Assembly: GCA_046957575.1 (NCBI GenBank)
Contig: JBKUOG010000005.1
Span: 73,257-137,256, forward strand
Direction: 5' to 3'
DNA: 64,000 nt
Source: UMGS1370 sp046957575
Lineage (GTDB): Bacteria; Bacillota; Clostridia; Lachnospirales; Lachnospiraceae
Program-made: the position numbers and the translations under genes
Shown here: positions 25,040 to 33,260 of the stretch, piece by piece
Layout of the letters: each line of letters begins with the position of its first letter
How positions within the stretch are numbered: position 1 is the stretch's first letter
Notes under the pieces: model-generated
Databases searched by the model: none
Seen by the model: only the letters and a program-made list of their open reading frames with translations
What the model was told of the DNA's origin: nothing

Positions 25040-26746
25040 CTATGAGCTAAATTGCTTAACAAATTTTTTTACTTCATCATAAACCTCATTGTCTAAATCA
25101 GGATATGTTTCCAGCACAGTATTTGCCCATTCTGGTCCATGACCTCCTACTTCTTTTACAAAACATTCAAGTTCACCCACCGGAACCATGTAGATTCCAA
25201 CAGTTCTTAAAATACCATCCATCTTTTTAAATGAAACCGTAGCATTTCCTGCCGGCAACGATGCACACCCTGCTTTTTTTATATTATCCCACTTTGAAAT
25301 AGTGGCAATCGCTTCACGAATACTTTTAATTTCGCCTTTTGACAAAACCTTATTTTGGGAACCATCCAATACTCTATTTATATTTGTCTTGGCATCATTT
25401 CTCTTAATTTCTTCTTTAGGACTATGCAAATTAGAAACCACCGTATTATAATCTTTCTGAATAGATGTCCATTCCACACCAAACGCTTCTACTATTTCTC
25501 TAAATACTTTCTCATCATTCATTACATCTATATCCGGAATAAGTTTTACATTGACATTCAATGCTTTTAATGCCGTCGCCGTTTTAGCCATTCGGTGTTT
25601 TCCTCCACAATGAATGAACAATGTTTCTGAATATTTTCCTTCTAATTGCTTTATGTGATTTTCAATAATTGAGTAGAACTTACAATCTGAATCGCTTTCA
25701 CACAATATTACGTTTTTGTGGAATAGGCTCGTCATAATATTCGAATATTTTAAAAGTGGATCATTCCAAACTTCATTAAATTTCTCATTTCCCAAAACCG
25801 AAAACTCATTTACATCTTCTTCTCGTGTAATTCTAACAATTTTTACTCTTTCAGGACAAACATCTAATAAGCCTTTAATTATTTCTTCACTATGTGTTGA
25901 AATAAATGCTTGTTGATTTTCTCGTAATGTTTTCCCAATTATACGTCCCATGATATTTGCCTGTGGTGGATGCAAAAATGATTCCGGCTCATCAATTAAA
26001 AATGTACAATAATAATCTAACATTAAATAAAGTAATATACCCGTAAAACTTTTTATTCCGTCGCCCTGTTCCTGTACTTGTTTATATGTATCTAAAATTG
26101 CTGCATATTCCTCCATTCTTTCTTGTTCATCAATAAAATCTTTATCAAACTTAACAGCATCACCTATACATAATGGAATGTTGGAACCGTTTAATGTATG
26201 TGGCATTAATTCTTTACTAAAAGCCTGCTTAAAATTTTCGCTTAACCATTCTCTGTATGTTCTATTAAACGCCACATAATGAATCGGATTCTTTTTTGCA
26301 GCCTTACGTGATATCAAATCGGCTGGATTACTAATTGTCAATCGATTCAAAGTATTTAAATATGCAACAAATAACGGACGTGCACTACCATAATATTTAT
26401 CCCTTGAATACTCCGATATTGAATGGCTCGCAAAACTATATCCTAACCCTTCATAATTTTTATATGATCCATAATCATTAGCTATAGAAATCTTCTCTAA
26501 AAACAGTTTAATATCCCCTGCATATTTAACAATCTTAATATCTTTAACAACTATCGAAGGCTTTTTAGTCCCACATATTTCATAAATATCTTTTAAAGCT
26601 TGACTTTTTCCCGCATTGTTTGGTCCTACAAATATAACAATATCATTTTTATTTATATCTATTTCTTTTCCATTATTTAAAAACAGTTTTGAAATATATC
26701 CACCATTTTCTACAATTTCTTCTGTATCTATGTTTGTATTCTGCAT
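25040..26746 (-). CDS. OLD-family ATPase/TOPRIM nuclease-like protein
   Basis: 568 residues. Walker A is G41-P-N-N-A-G-K-S48. The ABC-type Walker B is FLIDEPESFLHPPQA and the H-loop is AFISTHSEEII. The C-terminal TOPRIM half shows an acidic start (VILCESDSDCKFYSII), HCGGKHRMAKTATAL and PDIDVMND. OLD proteins are ATP-driven nucleases, several of which protect against phages. The gene is clearly more AT-rich than its neighbours, supporting recent acquisition. ATG at 26746 lies nine bases after AGGAGA and is preferred to upstream TTG/ATG codons. With RhuM it forms a likely two-gene defence unit (inference). Confidence 0.85.
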   Translation of the reverse strand: MQNTNIDTEEIVENGGYISKLFLNNGKEIDINKNDIVIFVGPNNAGKSQALKDIYEICGTKKPSIVVKDIKIVKYAGDIKLFLEKISIANDYGSYKNYEGLGYSFASHSISEYSRDKYYGSARPLFVAYLNTLNRLTISNPADLISRKAAKKNPIHYVAFNRTYREWLSENFKQAFSKELMPHTLNGSNIPLCIGDAVKFDKDFIDEQERMEEYAAILDTYKQVQEQGDGIKSFTGILLYLMLDYYCTFLIDEPESFLHPPQANIMGRIIGKTLRENQQAFISTHSEEIIKGLLDVCPERVKIVRITREEDVNEFSVLGNEKFNEVWNDPLLKYSNIMTSLFHKNVILCESDSDCKFYSIIENHIKQLEGKYSETLFIHCGGKHRMAKTATALKALNVNVKLIPDIDVMNDEKVFREIVEAFGVEWTSIQKDYNTVVSNLHSPKEEIKRNDAKTNINRVLDGSQNKVLSKGEIKSIREAIATISKWDNIKKAGCASLPAGNATVSFKKMDGILRTVGIYMVPVGELECFVKEVGGHGPEWANTVLETYPDLDNEVYDEVKKFVKQFSS

Positions 26747-26788
26747 TCCAAGTCTTTCTCCTATCATTTTCCAACATACCATATATTC

Positions 26789-26852
26789 GTCCAAATTCCA
26801 TACTTGAAAGTTTGTTCAACGCGTAGAATTTGGACACATTTTTCGCGTTGAA
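26789..26852 (-). promoter_or_regulatory. interleaved inverted repeats (pseudoknot order) ahead of OLD gene
   Basis: On the minus strand the order is TTCAACGCG (26852-26844), GTCCAAATTC (26835-26826), CGCGTTGAA (26823-26815), GAATTTGGAC (26798-26789). The first pairs perfectly with the third (9 bp) and the second with the fourth (10 bp), giving an H-type pseudoknot with connectors of 8, 2 and 16 bases, ending 42 bases before the chosen start. Confidence 0.55.
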
Positions 26853-27097
26853 TCAGAGCATGCAATCTCTTTACTATCAATGCACGAATCCGTAAGATTC
26901 TTATCGGAATCATTAACAGTATGATTTTCTGTGATATCGCAACTCGGCGGTTCTGAAAGATTGTCAATATCCAGAACCGCCGCATATTTTTAAGTTTGCA
27001 AATAAATCTGCAAATCCATTCCATTTATCATTATGCCAATGTGTTATACTGCTTAACCTCGTGTAATCAAAATCTTAATGTGCAACAGATTTTATCT
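26853..27097. other. intergenic region upstream of OLD gene
   Basis: No convincing gene; short frames here lack ribosome sites. It should hold the promoter of the OLD/RhuM unit. It contains one strong hairpin, listed separately. Confidence 0.5.
26945..26990 (+). terminator. terminator-like hairpin
   Basis: CGGCGGTTCTG (26945-26955) is exactly complementary to 26972-26982, followed by CATATTTTT on the plus strand. No plus-strand gene precedes it, so it may be a leftover or a boundary element. Confidence 0.5.
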
Positions 27098-27361
27098 TTA
27101 CACCATCCCAAAATGTTTCAACGCAGCCACAATCGCCTGTTCTTTTTCAGCTGGACACTGTGGCTGTCTGGAGTTTTCCGATTTTGGCAGGTTATAATTT
27201 GCCCTCTCGATAATCCCGCACTTCTGCTTCACCTGTGCGATATACAGGCTGCTGACTTTCATACCGCTATGCTCCAGCGCATACGCCTTGATCTGCTCAT
27301 AGGTCGCTCCCTTCTGACAGCCAGACATATCCTCTAGCGAAAACTCCTCACACCCATTTTC
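27098..27361 (-). other. in-frame C-terminal module after the rlmD stop codon
   Basis: Directly after the TAG that ends rlmD (27364-27362) the same frame stays open for 87 codons: EEFSLEDMSGCQKGATYEQIKAY, HSGMKVSSLYIAQVKQKCG, LKHFGMV. In related Lachnospiraceae I recall this module fused to the methyltransferase. Here it is cut off by one nonsense codon, or made by readthrough or separate initiation. An internal ATG lies at 27328. The remnant at 23598 is its paralogue. Confidence 0.65.
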
Positions 27362-28759
27362 CTAATCGGCCTCTCCCTTGGAAAGAAGCGCCACCGTCTC
27401 ACAATTCCCAGTCGATGGGAACATATCTACGGCGCAGACCTTCTCCACTACATATCCCATCTGCTGGAATACCACCAAATCTCTTACCAGGCTGGTCGGC
27501 TTACAGGAAATGTAAACGATTTTTGGTACCTGATAGGCAATAATCTTTGGCAGGGCCTTGGGATGGATGCCGTCCCGCGGCGGATCTACCACAATTAAGT
27601 CCGGTTTTTCTTCTACTTCATCCAACACCTTCAGTACATCTCCTGCGATAAAGTGGCAGTTGGACAAACCGTTGCTTTCAGCGTTTATCTTTGCCGCCTC
27701 TACGGCCTCTTCCACAATCTCCACACCAACGACTTTTTCAGCTACCGGAGCCAAAATCTGGGCAATGGTTCCCGTACCGCTGTACAGGTCAAACACTACC
27801 TTGTCTTTCGTCTCTCCGATGTAGCTTCTTGCTGTCTCATACAGCACTTCTGCCCCTAAGGAATTGGTCTGGAAGAAGGAAAACGGGGAAATCTTAAATT
27901 TCAGACCCAGCAGTTCCTCATAGAAGTAATCTCTTCCATACAGCACGTCTGTACTGTCATTTTGTACCACGTCTGCCAGGCTGTCGTTGCGGGTATGTAA
28001 AATTCCCGCCAGAGTTCCCTCTAAATCCAGATCCAGGATTTTTTCCTTCCAGGTATTTAAAATTTCTGCTTCCCCGTCGTCTATCTGGCTGCTGGTTACC
28101 AAATCCACCAGAATCTCCCCAGTCTTTACTGCTCTCCGCACCAGAAGATGACGCAGATAACCGGTATGGGCCAGCTTTTTATAAAACGGGATTTGTTTTT
28201 CTGCAAAATAGTCCTTTGTGACAGTCAGAATTTTCCGGAAATCCGGATGGACAATCCGGCATTCCGGAGTTGGAACAATGTCGTAAAAGCTGCCCCGTTT
28301 GTGCATTCCCAGCGCCAGAGGTCCGTCTTTATATTCGTCGCCAAACGAAAACTCCATTTTATTCCGATACCCCTCAAAAATTGGACTTCCCTTGATTTGC
28401 TGAAATTCATAGTCCGGATTTGTGCAGACGCCGTCAATTAAATTTCGGATCTGCTCTTCTTTTATGGACAATTGTTCTTCATACGGCATACTCTGATACA
28501 GGCAGCCGCCGCAAGCTTCAAAATGAGGGCACACCTTTTCTTTCCAGTCTGCTCCCCCCCATTCTCTGGGTGAACGTTCCAATACTTCCAAGAGCCGTCC
28601 CTCTGCCTTGTCCTTCCGGCTTTTACTTACCACAAACCGGATTTTTTGTCCCGGAAGCGCGTTTTTCACAACCGCCTTTTCCCCATCTATTTCCACGATT
28701 CCCTTATTGGGAAATTGAATCCTTCCTACTGTTCCCTCTAATACTGTCCCTTTTTTCAC
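27362..28759 (-). CDS. rlmD: 23S rRNA uracil-5-methyltransferase RlmD-like
   Basis: A 465-residue SAM-dependent methyltransferase that makes 5-methyluridine in 23S rRNA. It has an N-terminal TRAM domain (residues 1-60), an iron-sulfur cluster motif CPHFEACGGC, the SAM motif FDLYSGTGTIAQIL, IVVDPPRDGI, and the catalytic Cys in YISCKPTSLVRDL. It ends VALLSKGEAD at a TAG, after which the frame continues (see 27098-27361). The 3' end of this gene is a known landing site for integrative elements in streptococci, consistent with the adjoining island. Confidence 0.92.
   Translation of the reverse strand: MKKGTVLEGTVGRIQFPNKGIVEIDGEKAVVKNALPGQKIRFVVSKSRKDKAEGRLLEVLERSPREWGGADWKEKVCPHFEACGGCLYQSMPYEEQLSIKEEQIRNLIDGVCTNPDYEFQQIKGSPIFEGYRNKMEFSFGDEYKDGPLALGMHKRGSFYDIVPTPECRIVHPDFRKILTVTKDYFAEKQIPFYKKLAHTGYLRHLLVRRAVKTGEILVDLVTSSQIDDGEAEILNTWKEKILDLDLEGTLAGILHTRNDSLADVVQNDSTDVLYGRDYFYEELLGLKFKISPFSFFQTNSLGAEVLYETARSYIGETKDKVVFDLYSGTGTIAQILAPVAEKVVGVEIVEEAVEAAKINAESNGLSNCHFIAGDVLKVLDEVEEKPDLIVVDPPRDGIHPKALPKIIAYQVPKIVYISCKPTSLVRDLVVFQQMGYVVEKVCAVDMFPSTGNCETVALLSKGEAD
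27374..27385. repeat. right copy of 12-bp direct repeat
   Basis: TCCCTTGGAAAG, identical to 23871-23882 and 3,503 bases away. It lies at the LLSKG codons of rlmD and is a possible island boundary. Confidence 0.5.
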
Positions 28760-28903
28760 TCTGACTTACTCCTTCTTCTCATTATGCAAAATTGACTCTT
28801 GATGCTTATTATACCTGTCGCCCCTTGATTTTTCAAGAAAAGGTTCAAAGCATTGGTTATTTCACAGTAACCGTTCATAACATACGGTTTTCTGTAAAAT
28901 AAA

Positions 28904-28937
28904 AACACCCCGAATCTCCTGTTTAGAGTCCGGGGCT
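28904..28937 (-). terminator. Rho-independent terminator of the small membrane protein gene
   Basis: On the minus strand GCCCCGGACTCT pairs with AGATTCGGGGT across AAACAGG, followed by a T-rich tract (GTTTTTATTTT). Confidence 0.8.
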
Positions 28938-28955
28938 TTCTAATCACCTGTTTAT

Positions 28956-29285
28956 TTAAGCTTCTGCGTCTTCTTTAGCGGTTTCCTTTGGTGCAATCAT
29001 CTCTTCTTCGTCATCTTCAAAGAAATCATCATCAAAGTCGTCGTCAAAGTCATCTTCAAAATCTTCCAGATAATCCGGTGTAAAGAAGCGGTATACAGCA
29101 TATGCAATACCTGCCACTGCTGCTACAGCGCCAATAATTGCAAGTACCCAGAGAATACAGCTTTTCTTTTTTTCATCTTCTTCTTTTTTGTGAAGAAGTT
29201 CATTTAATCTGCTGGCGTTCATCATCTCTTCCATACGGTTCAAAGCCTCCTTTGCCTCTTTTCCCATAAAATCAAATCTGTTCAT
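28956..29285 (-). CDS. small membrane protein with acidic C-terminal tail
   Basis: 109 residues. The N-terminal helix is amphipathic (KEAKEALNRMEEMMNASRLNELL), followed by a KKEEDEKKK stretch, one membrane segment (ILWVLAIIGAVAAVAGIAYAV) and a very acidic repetitive tail of Asp/Phe (DDFDDDFDDDFFEDDEEE). No recognised function; proteins of this build are common in Lachnospiraceae. ATG at 29285 is eight bases after AAAGGAAG. Confidence 0.75.
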   Translation of the reverse strand: MNRFDFMGKEAKEALNRMEEMMNASRLNELLHKKEEDEKKKSCILWVLAIIGAVAAVAGIAYAVYRFFTPDYLEDFEDDFDDDFDDDFFEDDEEEMIAPKETAKEDAEA

Positions 29286-29413
29286 ATCGGCACTTCCTTT
29301 CTCTATCCAATTACACACAGTAATCTGCCTGTTTTCAGTATATCATTAAACGGTTATTTTTTCTATCTTATTTTATACAAAAATTTTAAAAAAATGCGGA
29401 ATTCACATAATCT

Positions 29414-31753
29414 TTATAGTTTCTTTAATTTTGCAAAGGAAGCAAACATTTTTTTAACGCCCATACTGTCAAATTGAACGGTTACTTCATAATCCTTTCC
29501 GCCGTCTTTAATCTCTGTAACAGTCCCGTCCCCAAATTTGATATGGCGCACCCGATCTCCTTTTCCATAATCCAGAAAAGCCGCTTTTTCCACTGTGAAT
29601 GCCTTTCCAAAAGCTGGTGCTGACGCAGGCGCTGTTTTCTTAGAAGCATAGGCATTGTGAGAACCCGCGCCAAATCCGCCGCCTAACGTTCCTCCGCTTC
29701 TTCCCCAGCCTCCCGGACTGCTCTCTCCTCCTGTTTTTCCCCATGAAGCTGCTGCTTTTCCTCCCCATGGAAGTCTGCTGTCCTCGAACTCGTCTTCGGA
29801 ACGGTTCCAGCCTGATAATCTTGGCTCCAGTAAGTCTTTATCCAAAAACACCTCCGGAATTTCCTCAATAAACCGGCTGGTTTTAGAATAACGGGTCTCT
29901 CCGTTAATCATCCGCATTCTGGCTCCGGTCATCACCAGTTCTTCCTTTGCTCTGGTAATTCCCACATAGCAGAGACGGCGCTCTTCCTCTAATTCTGATT
30001 GATCATCAGACGAAATGGACATCATACTTGGGAAAAGTCCATCCTCCAGTCCTGCCAGATAGACCAGAGGAAACTCCAGTCCCTTGGCGCTGTGAAGCGT
30101 CATCAAAGTTACTCGCTCTTCTGAGTCGTCCATACTGTCAATATCCGCCACCAGTGCAACCTCTTCCAAAAATTCTCCCAGGGAAGGAGTTTCGCTGTTT
30201 TCTTCATAGCTTACTGCTTTGTTAATTAATTCTTCAATATTTTCCAGACGGGTTTCCGACTCTACCTCTCCTTCTGCCTCTAGCTCTTTCCGATAACCAG
30301 TATCATCCAGGATAGCGCCAATCAATTCTTTTATGCTGTATCCTTCCTCTGCCATCAGCCTGCGAAGATTCTCTATCTGTTCCACAAATCCGCCGATTTT
30401 TCCAGCGGCTTTTCCAATATCCGGTATCATCTTTGCCTCTTCCAGAGCCTGATAAAGGCTCATCCCATGTTCAGACGCAAATACTGTCACCCTGCCCACT
30501 GTAGTTGCTCCGATCCCCCGCTTGGGCACATTGATAATACGCAGAACGGCTAAATCATCTACCCCATTAGAGATTGTCTTTAAATAAGCCAGAATGTCTT
30601 TAATTTCTTTTCTCTGGTAGAAATTTACGCCTCCAACCAAGCGGTATGGAATGTTATAGGCAATGCATTTTTCCTCCAATAAACGGGACTGGGCATTGGT
30701 CCGATACAAAACGGCCATATCCTTCCAGGACCTTCCTGTATTTTTAATGGACCTGGCAATGGCATCAGCCTCTTCCTCTGCTGTGTTGTACTGGCGCACC
30801 TTAACCAAATCTCCCTCTCCATTGGCGGTCCACAAAGTCTTATCCTTTCTGTCCCGGTTGTGGCAGATCACCTGATTGGCAGCGTTCAGAATATTTTGGG
30901 TAGAACGGTAATTCTGCTCCAGTTTAATCACTCTGGCGCCTGGAAATGCCTCTTCAAAGTCCAGAATGTTGCGCACATCCGCCCCCCGGAATTTATAAAT
31001 TGACTGATCATCATCTCCGACCACGCAGAGATTGCGGTATTTTTTTGCCAACAGACTTACCAGTTTAAACTGTGCGTAGTTGGTATCCTGATATTCATCC
31101 ACCATTATGTAGCGAAAGCGTTCCTGATAATAGTCCAAAATCTCTGGATTATTCTGAAACAGTTCTACTGTTTTTACAATTAAATCATCAAAATCCAGAG
31201 CATTGTTTTTCTTTAACTCATCCTGATATGTTTTATAGATCTGGGCAATCTTTTTCTGGCGCATCTCACTGCCTGCATTTAATTCCATTTCTTCCGGCGT
31301 AATCAACTGATCCTTTGCCGAAGAAATATGATTGAGCATGGCCCGATCTTTGTAAAGCTTTGTATCCACATCCAGCTTTTTTAAGACCTGTTTCATAAGA
31401 GTTTTCTGGTCATCGCTGTCATAGATGGTAAAATTACTGGAATATCCCAATGCTTCAATATGGCGGCGCAAAATCCTTACGCAGGATGAATGAAACGTGC
31501 TGACCCAGATGCTCTCTGCCCCAAATCCTACCAGTTTGTCCACTCGCTCCCTCATCTCGCCTGCAGCCTTATTGGTAAAGGTTATGGCCATGATATTCCA
31601 GGGATTGACTTCTTTTTCTTCTATTAAATATACTACGCGGTGAGTCAGTACCCTTGTCTTTCCGGATCCTGCCCCTGCTAAGACTAAAAGCGGCCCTTCG
31701 GTGCAAAACACTGCCTCCCTCTGAGCCGGATTTAATGTATCATAAATACTCAT
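29414..31753 (-). CDS. pcrA: ATP-dependent DNA helicase PcrA/UvrD
   Basis: A 779-residue superfamily 1A helicase used in DNA repair and replication-conflict resolution. All motifs are seen: LNPAQREAVF (Q motif), LAGAGSGKTRVLT (Walker A), ITFTNKAAGEMRER, YIMVDEYQDTNYAQ (II), VVGDDDQSIYKFRGAD (III), LEQNYRST (IV), LMTLHSAKGLEFPLVYLAG (V), CYVGITRAKEEL (VI). The last 60 residues form the PcrA-type tail (GDRVRHIKFGDGTVTEI). ATG at 31753 follows AAGGAG; a longer frame has no site. Confidence 0.95.
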   Translation of the reverse strand: MSIYDTLNPAQREAVFCTEGPLLVLAGAGSGKTRVLTHRVVYLIEEKEVNPWNIMAITFTNKAAGEMRERVDKLVGFGAESIWVSTFHSSCVRILRRHIEALGYSSNFTIYDSDDQKTLMKQVLKKLDVDTKLYKDRAMLNHISSAKDQLITPEEMELNAGSEMRQKKIAQIYKTYQDELKKNNALDFDDLIVKTVELFQNNPEILDYYQERFRYIMVDEYQDTNYAQFKLVSLLAKKYRNLCVVGDDDQSIYKFRGADVRNILDFEEAFPGARVIKLEQNYRSTQNILNAANQVICHNRDRKDKTLWTANGEGDLVKVRQYNTAEEEADAIARSIKNTGRSWKDMAVLYRTNAQSRLLEEKCIAYNIPYRLVGGVNFYQRKEIKDILAYLKTISNGVDDLAVLRIINVPKRGIGATTVGRVTVFASEHGMSLYQALEEAKMIPDIGKAAGKIGGFVEQIENLRRLMAEEGYSIKELIGAILDDTGYRKELEAEGEVESETRLENIEELINKAVSYEENSETPSLGEFLEEVALVADIDSMDDSEERVTLMTLHSAKGLEFPLVYLAGLEDGLFPSMMSISSDDQSELEEERRLCYVGITRAKEELVMTGARMRMINGETRYSKTSRFIEEIPEVFLDKDLLEPRLSGWNRSEDEFEDSRLPWGGKAAASWGKTGGESSPGGWGRSGGTLGGGFGAGSHNAYASKKTAPASAPAFGKAFTVEKAAFLDYGKGDRVRHIKFGDGTVTEIKDGGKDYEVTVQFDSMGVKKMFASFAKLKKL

Positions 31754-31976
31754 AAAACTACTCCTTGTTGGATTTTTAATCATTATACTACAATCCCCTT
31801 TCCTTTTCCAGGCTTTTTCTAAGTATACAACATACACTATACAAATTCAGATTTTCTCTATACAATAGCTACAAATTCTCGTAAATTTTTTGTAAAAATA
31901 TGCCTATTCTGGGTTTTTTAGATAACTTTTTCTACCTGTTTTCCGATTTTTGTGATACAATTTATACATGATACCA

Positions 31977-31998
31977 GGGGCAAAATGCCTTTTGCCCC
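31977..31998 (+). promoter_or_regulatory. leader hairpin upstream of glgC
   Basis: GGGGCAAAA and TTTTGCCCC form a perfect 9-bp stem with the loop TGCC. There is no T-run after it. It lies about 50 bases before the glgC ribosome site, just after a possible -10 box. Confidence 0.4.
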
Positions 31999-32051
31999 CA
32001 ACATCTATATATGAATGCCAAGCATCACATACATATCAGGGAGGAAATGAA

Positions 32052-33260
32052 ATGGCTAAAGAAATGATTGCAATGCTTCTTGCCGGTGGTCAGGGTTCCC
32101 GTCTTTATGCATTGACTCAAAAGCTGGCAAAACCTGCAGTTCCTTTTGGCGGAAAATATCGTATTATTGATTTTCCACTGTCGAACTGCGTAAATTCCGG
32201 GATTGATACAGTAGGAATTCTTACTCAGTATCAGCCTTTGGTTTTAAATGAGTACATTGGAAACGGGCAGCCCTGGGATTTGGACCGTCTGTATGGAGGT
32301 GTCCATGTGCTGCCGCCGTACCAACAGGCATCTGGCTCCAACTGGTACAAGGGCACTGCCAATGCAATTTACCAGAATCTCTCATTTATTGAACGGTACA
32401 CCCCCCAATATGTAATCATCCTTTCCGGCGATCAGATCTGTAAGCAGGATTACAGCGATTTTCTGAAATTTCATAAAGAAAAAAATGCCGAATTTTCTGT
32501 AGCCGTTATGGAAGTTCCCTGGGAAGAGGCATCCCGTTTCGGTCTGATGGTTGCAGATGAAAATGACAAGATTACAGAATTCCAGGAGAAGCCCAAAAAT
32601 CCCAAGTCCAATCTGGCCTCCATGGGAATCTATATCTTTAACTGGGACATCCTCAAAAAATATTTAATCGAGGATGAAGCGGATCCCAGTTCTGAAAATG
32701 ATTTCGGCAACAACATTATTCCCAATCTGCTAAAAGATGGACGAAACATGTACGCATACCATTTTAACGGTTACTGGAAAGATGTGGGAACCATCCCCTC
32801 GCTCTGGGAAGCCAATATGGAAGTTCTGGATCCGGAAAACAGCGGTATCAACCTGTTTGATGATGACTGGAAAATCTACAGCCGCAACAGCGGCATGACC
32901 GGTCACCGGATCAGCGGCGATGCTGTGGTAGAAAACTCCATGATCACAGACGGCTGCCGGATAGAAGGCACTGTAAAACACTCTGTTTTATTTGCAGGTG
33001 TTCGGGTAGAGCCAGGGGCTGTGGTAGAAAATGCTGTTGTTATGGGCGGAACCACTATCAAGGCCGGCGCTGTGGTAAAACACTGCATTATTGCAGAAAA
33101 TGTTGTGATTGGCGAAAACGCTGTGGTGGGCGCTATGCCAAAAGACGATGAAAAAGGCGTTGCCACTGTTGGCCCAGGCATCTATGTAGGCGACAATGCA
33201 AAAATCGGTCCTAATGCAATGATAAATGAAAATGTAAAAGGCGGTGAAGAAGAATGGTAA
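32052..33260 (+). CDS. glgC: glucose-1-phosphate adenylyltransferase GlgC
   Basis: A 402-residue enzyme making ADP-glucose for glycogen. N-terminal nucleotidyltransferase signature MLLAGGQGSRLYALT, then KPAVPFGGKYRIIDFPLSNC, WYKGTANAIYQN, ILSGDQI and FQEKPKNPKS. The C-terminal left-handed beta-helix repeats start around residue 290. ATG at 32052 follows GGGAGGAAATGAA; an upstream in-frame ATG lacks a site. It overlaps glgD by 7 bases. Confidence 0.97.
   Translation: MAKEMIAMLLAGGQGSRLYALTQKLAKPAVPFGGKYRIIDFPLSNCVNSGIDTVGILTQYQPLVLNEYIGNGQPWDLDRLYGGVHVLPPYQQASGSNWYKGTANAIYQNLSFIERYTPQYVIILSGDQICKQDYSDFLKFHKEKNAEFSVAVMEVPWEEASRFGLMVADENDKITEFQEKPKNPKSNLASMGIYIFNWDILKKYLIEDEADPSSENDFGNNIIPNLLKDGRNMYAYHFNGYWKDVGTIPSLWEANMEVLDPENSGINLFDDDWKIYSRNSGMTGHRISGDAVVENSMITDGCRIEGTVKHSVLFAGVRVEPGAVVENAVVMGGTTIKAGAVVKHCIIAENVVIGENAVVGAMPKDDEKGVATVGPGIYVGDNAKIGPNAMINENVKGGEEEW

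Noticed and set aside
26764..27024. An 86-codon basic frame upstream of the OLD gene
   Set aside because: Composition is that of AT-rich noncoding DNA, it spans the inverted repeats, and no ribosome site precedes it.
25040..31753. Gabija-like pair of OLD-type GajA and UvrD-type GajB (the helicase at 29414-31753)
   Set aside because: The helicase has all features of housekeeping PcrA, is separated from the OLD gene by rlmD and another gene, and lies outside the AT-rich island.
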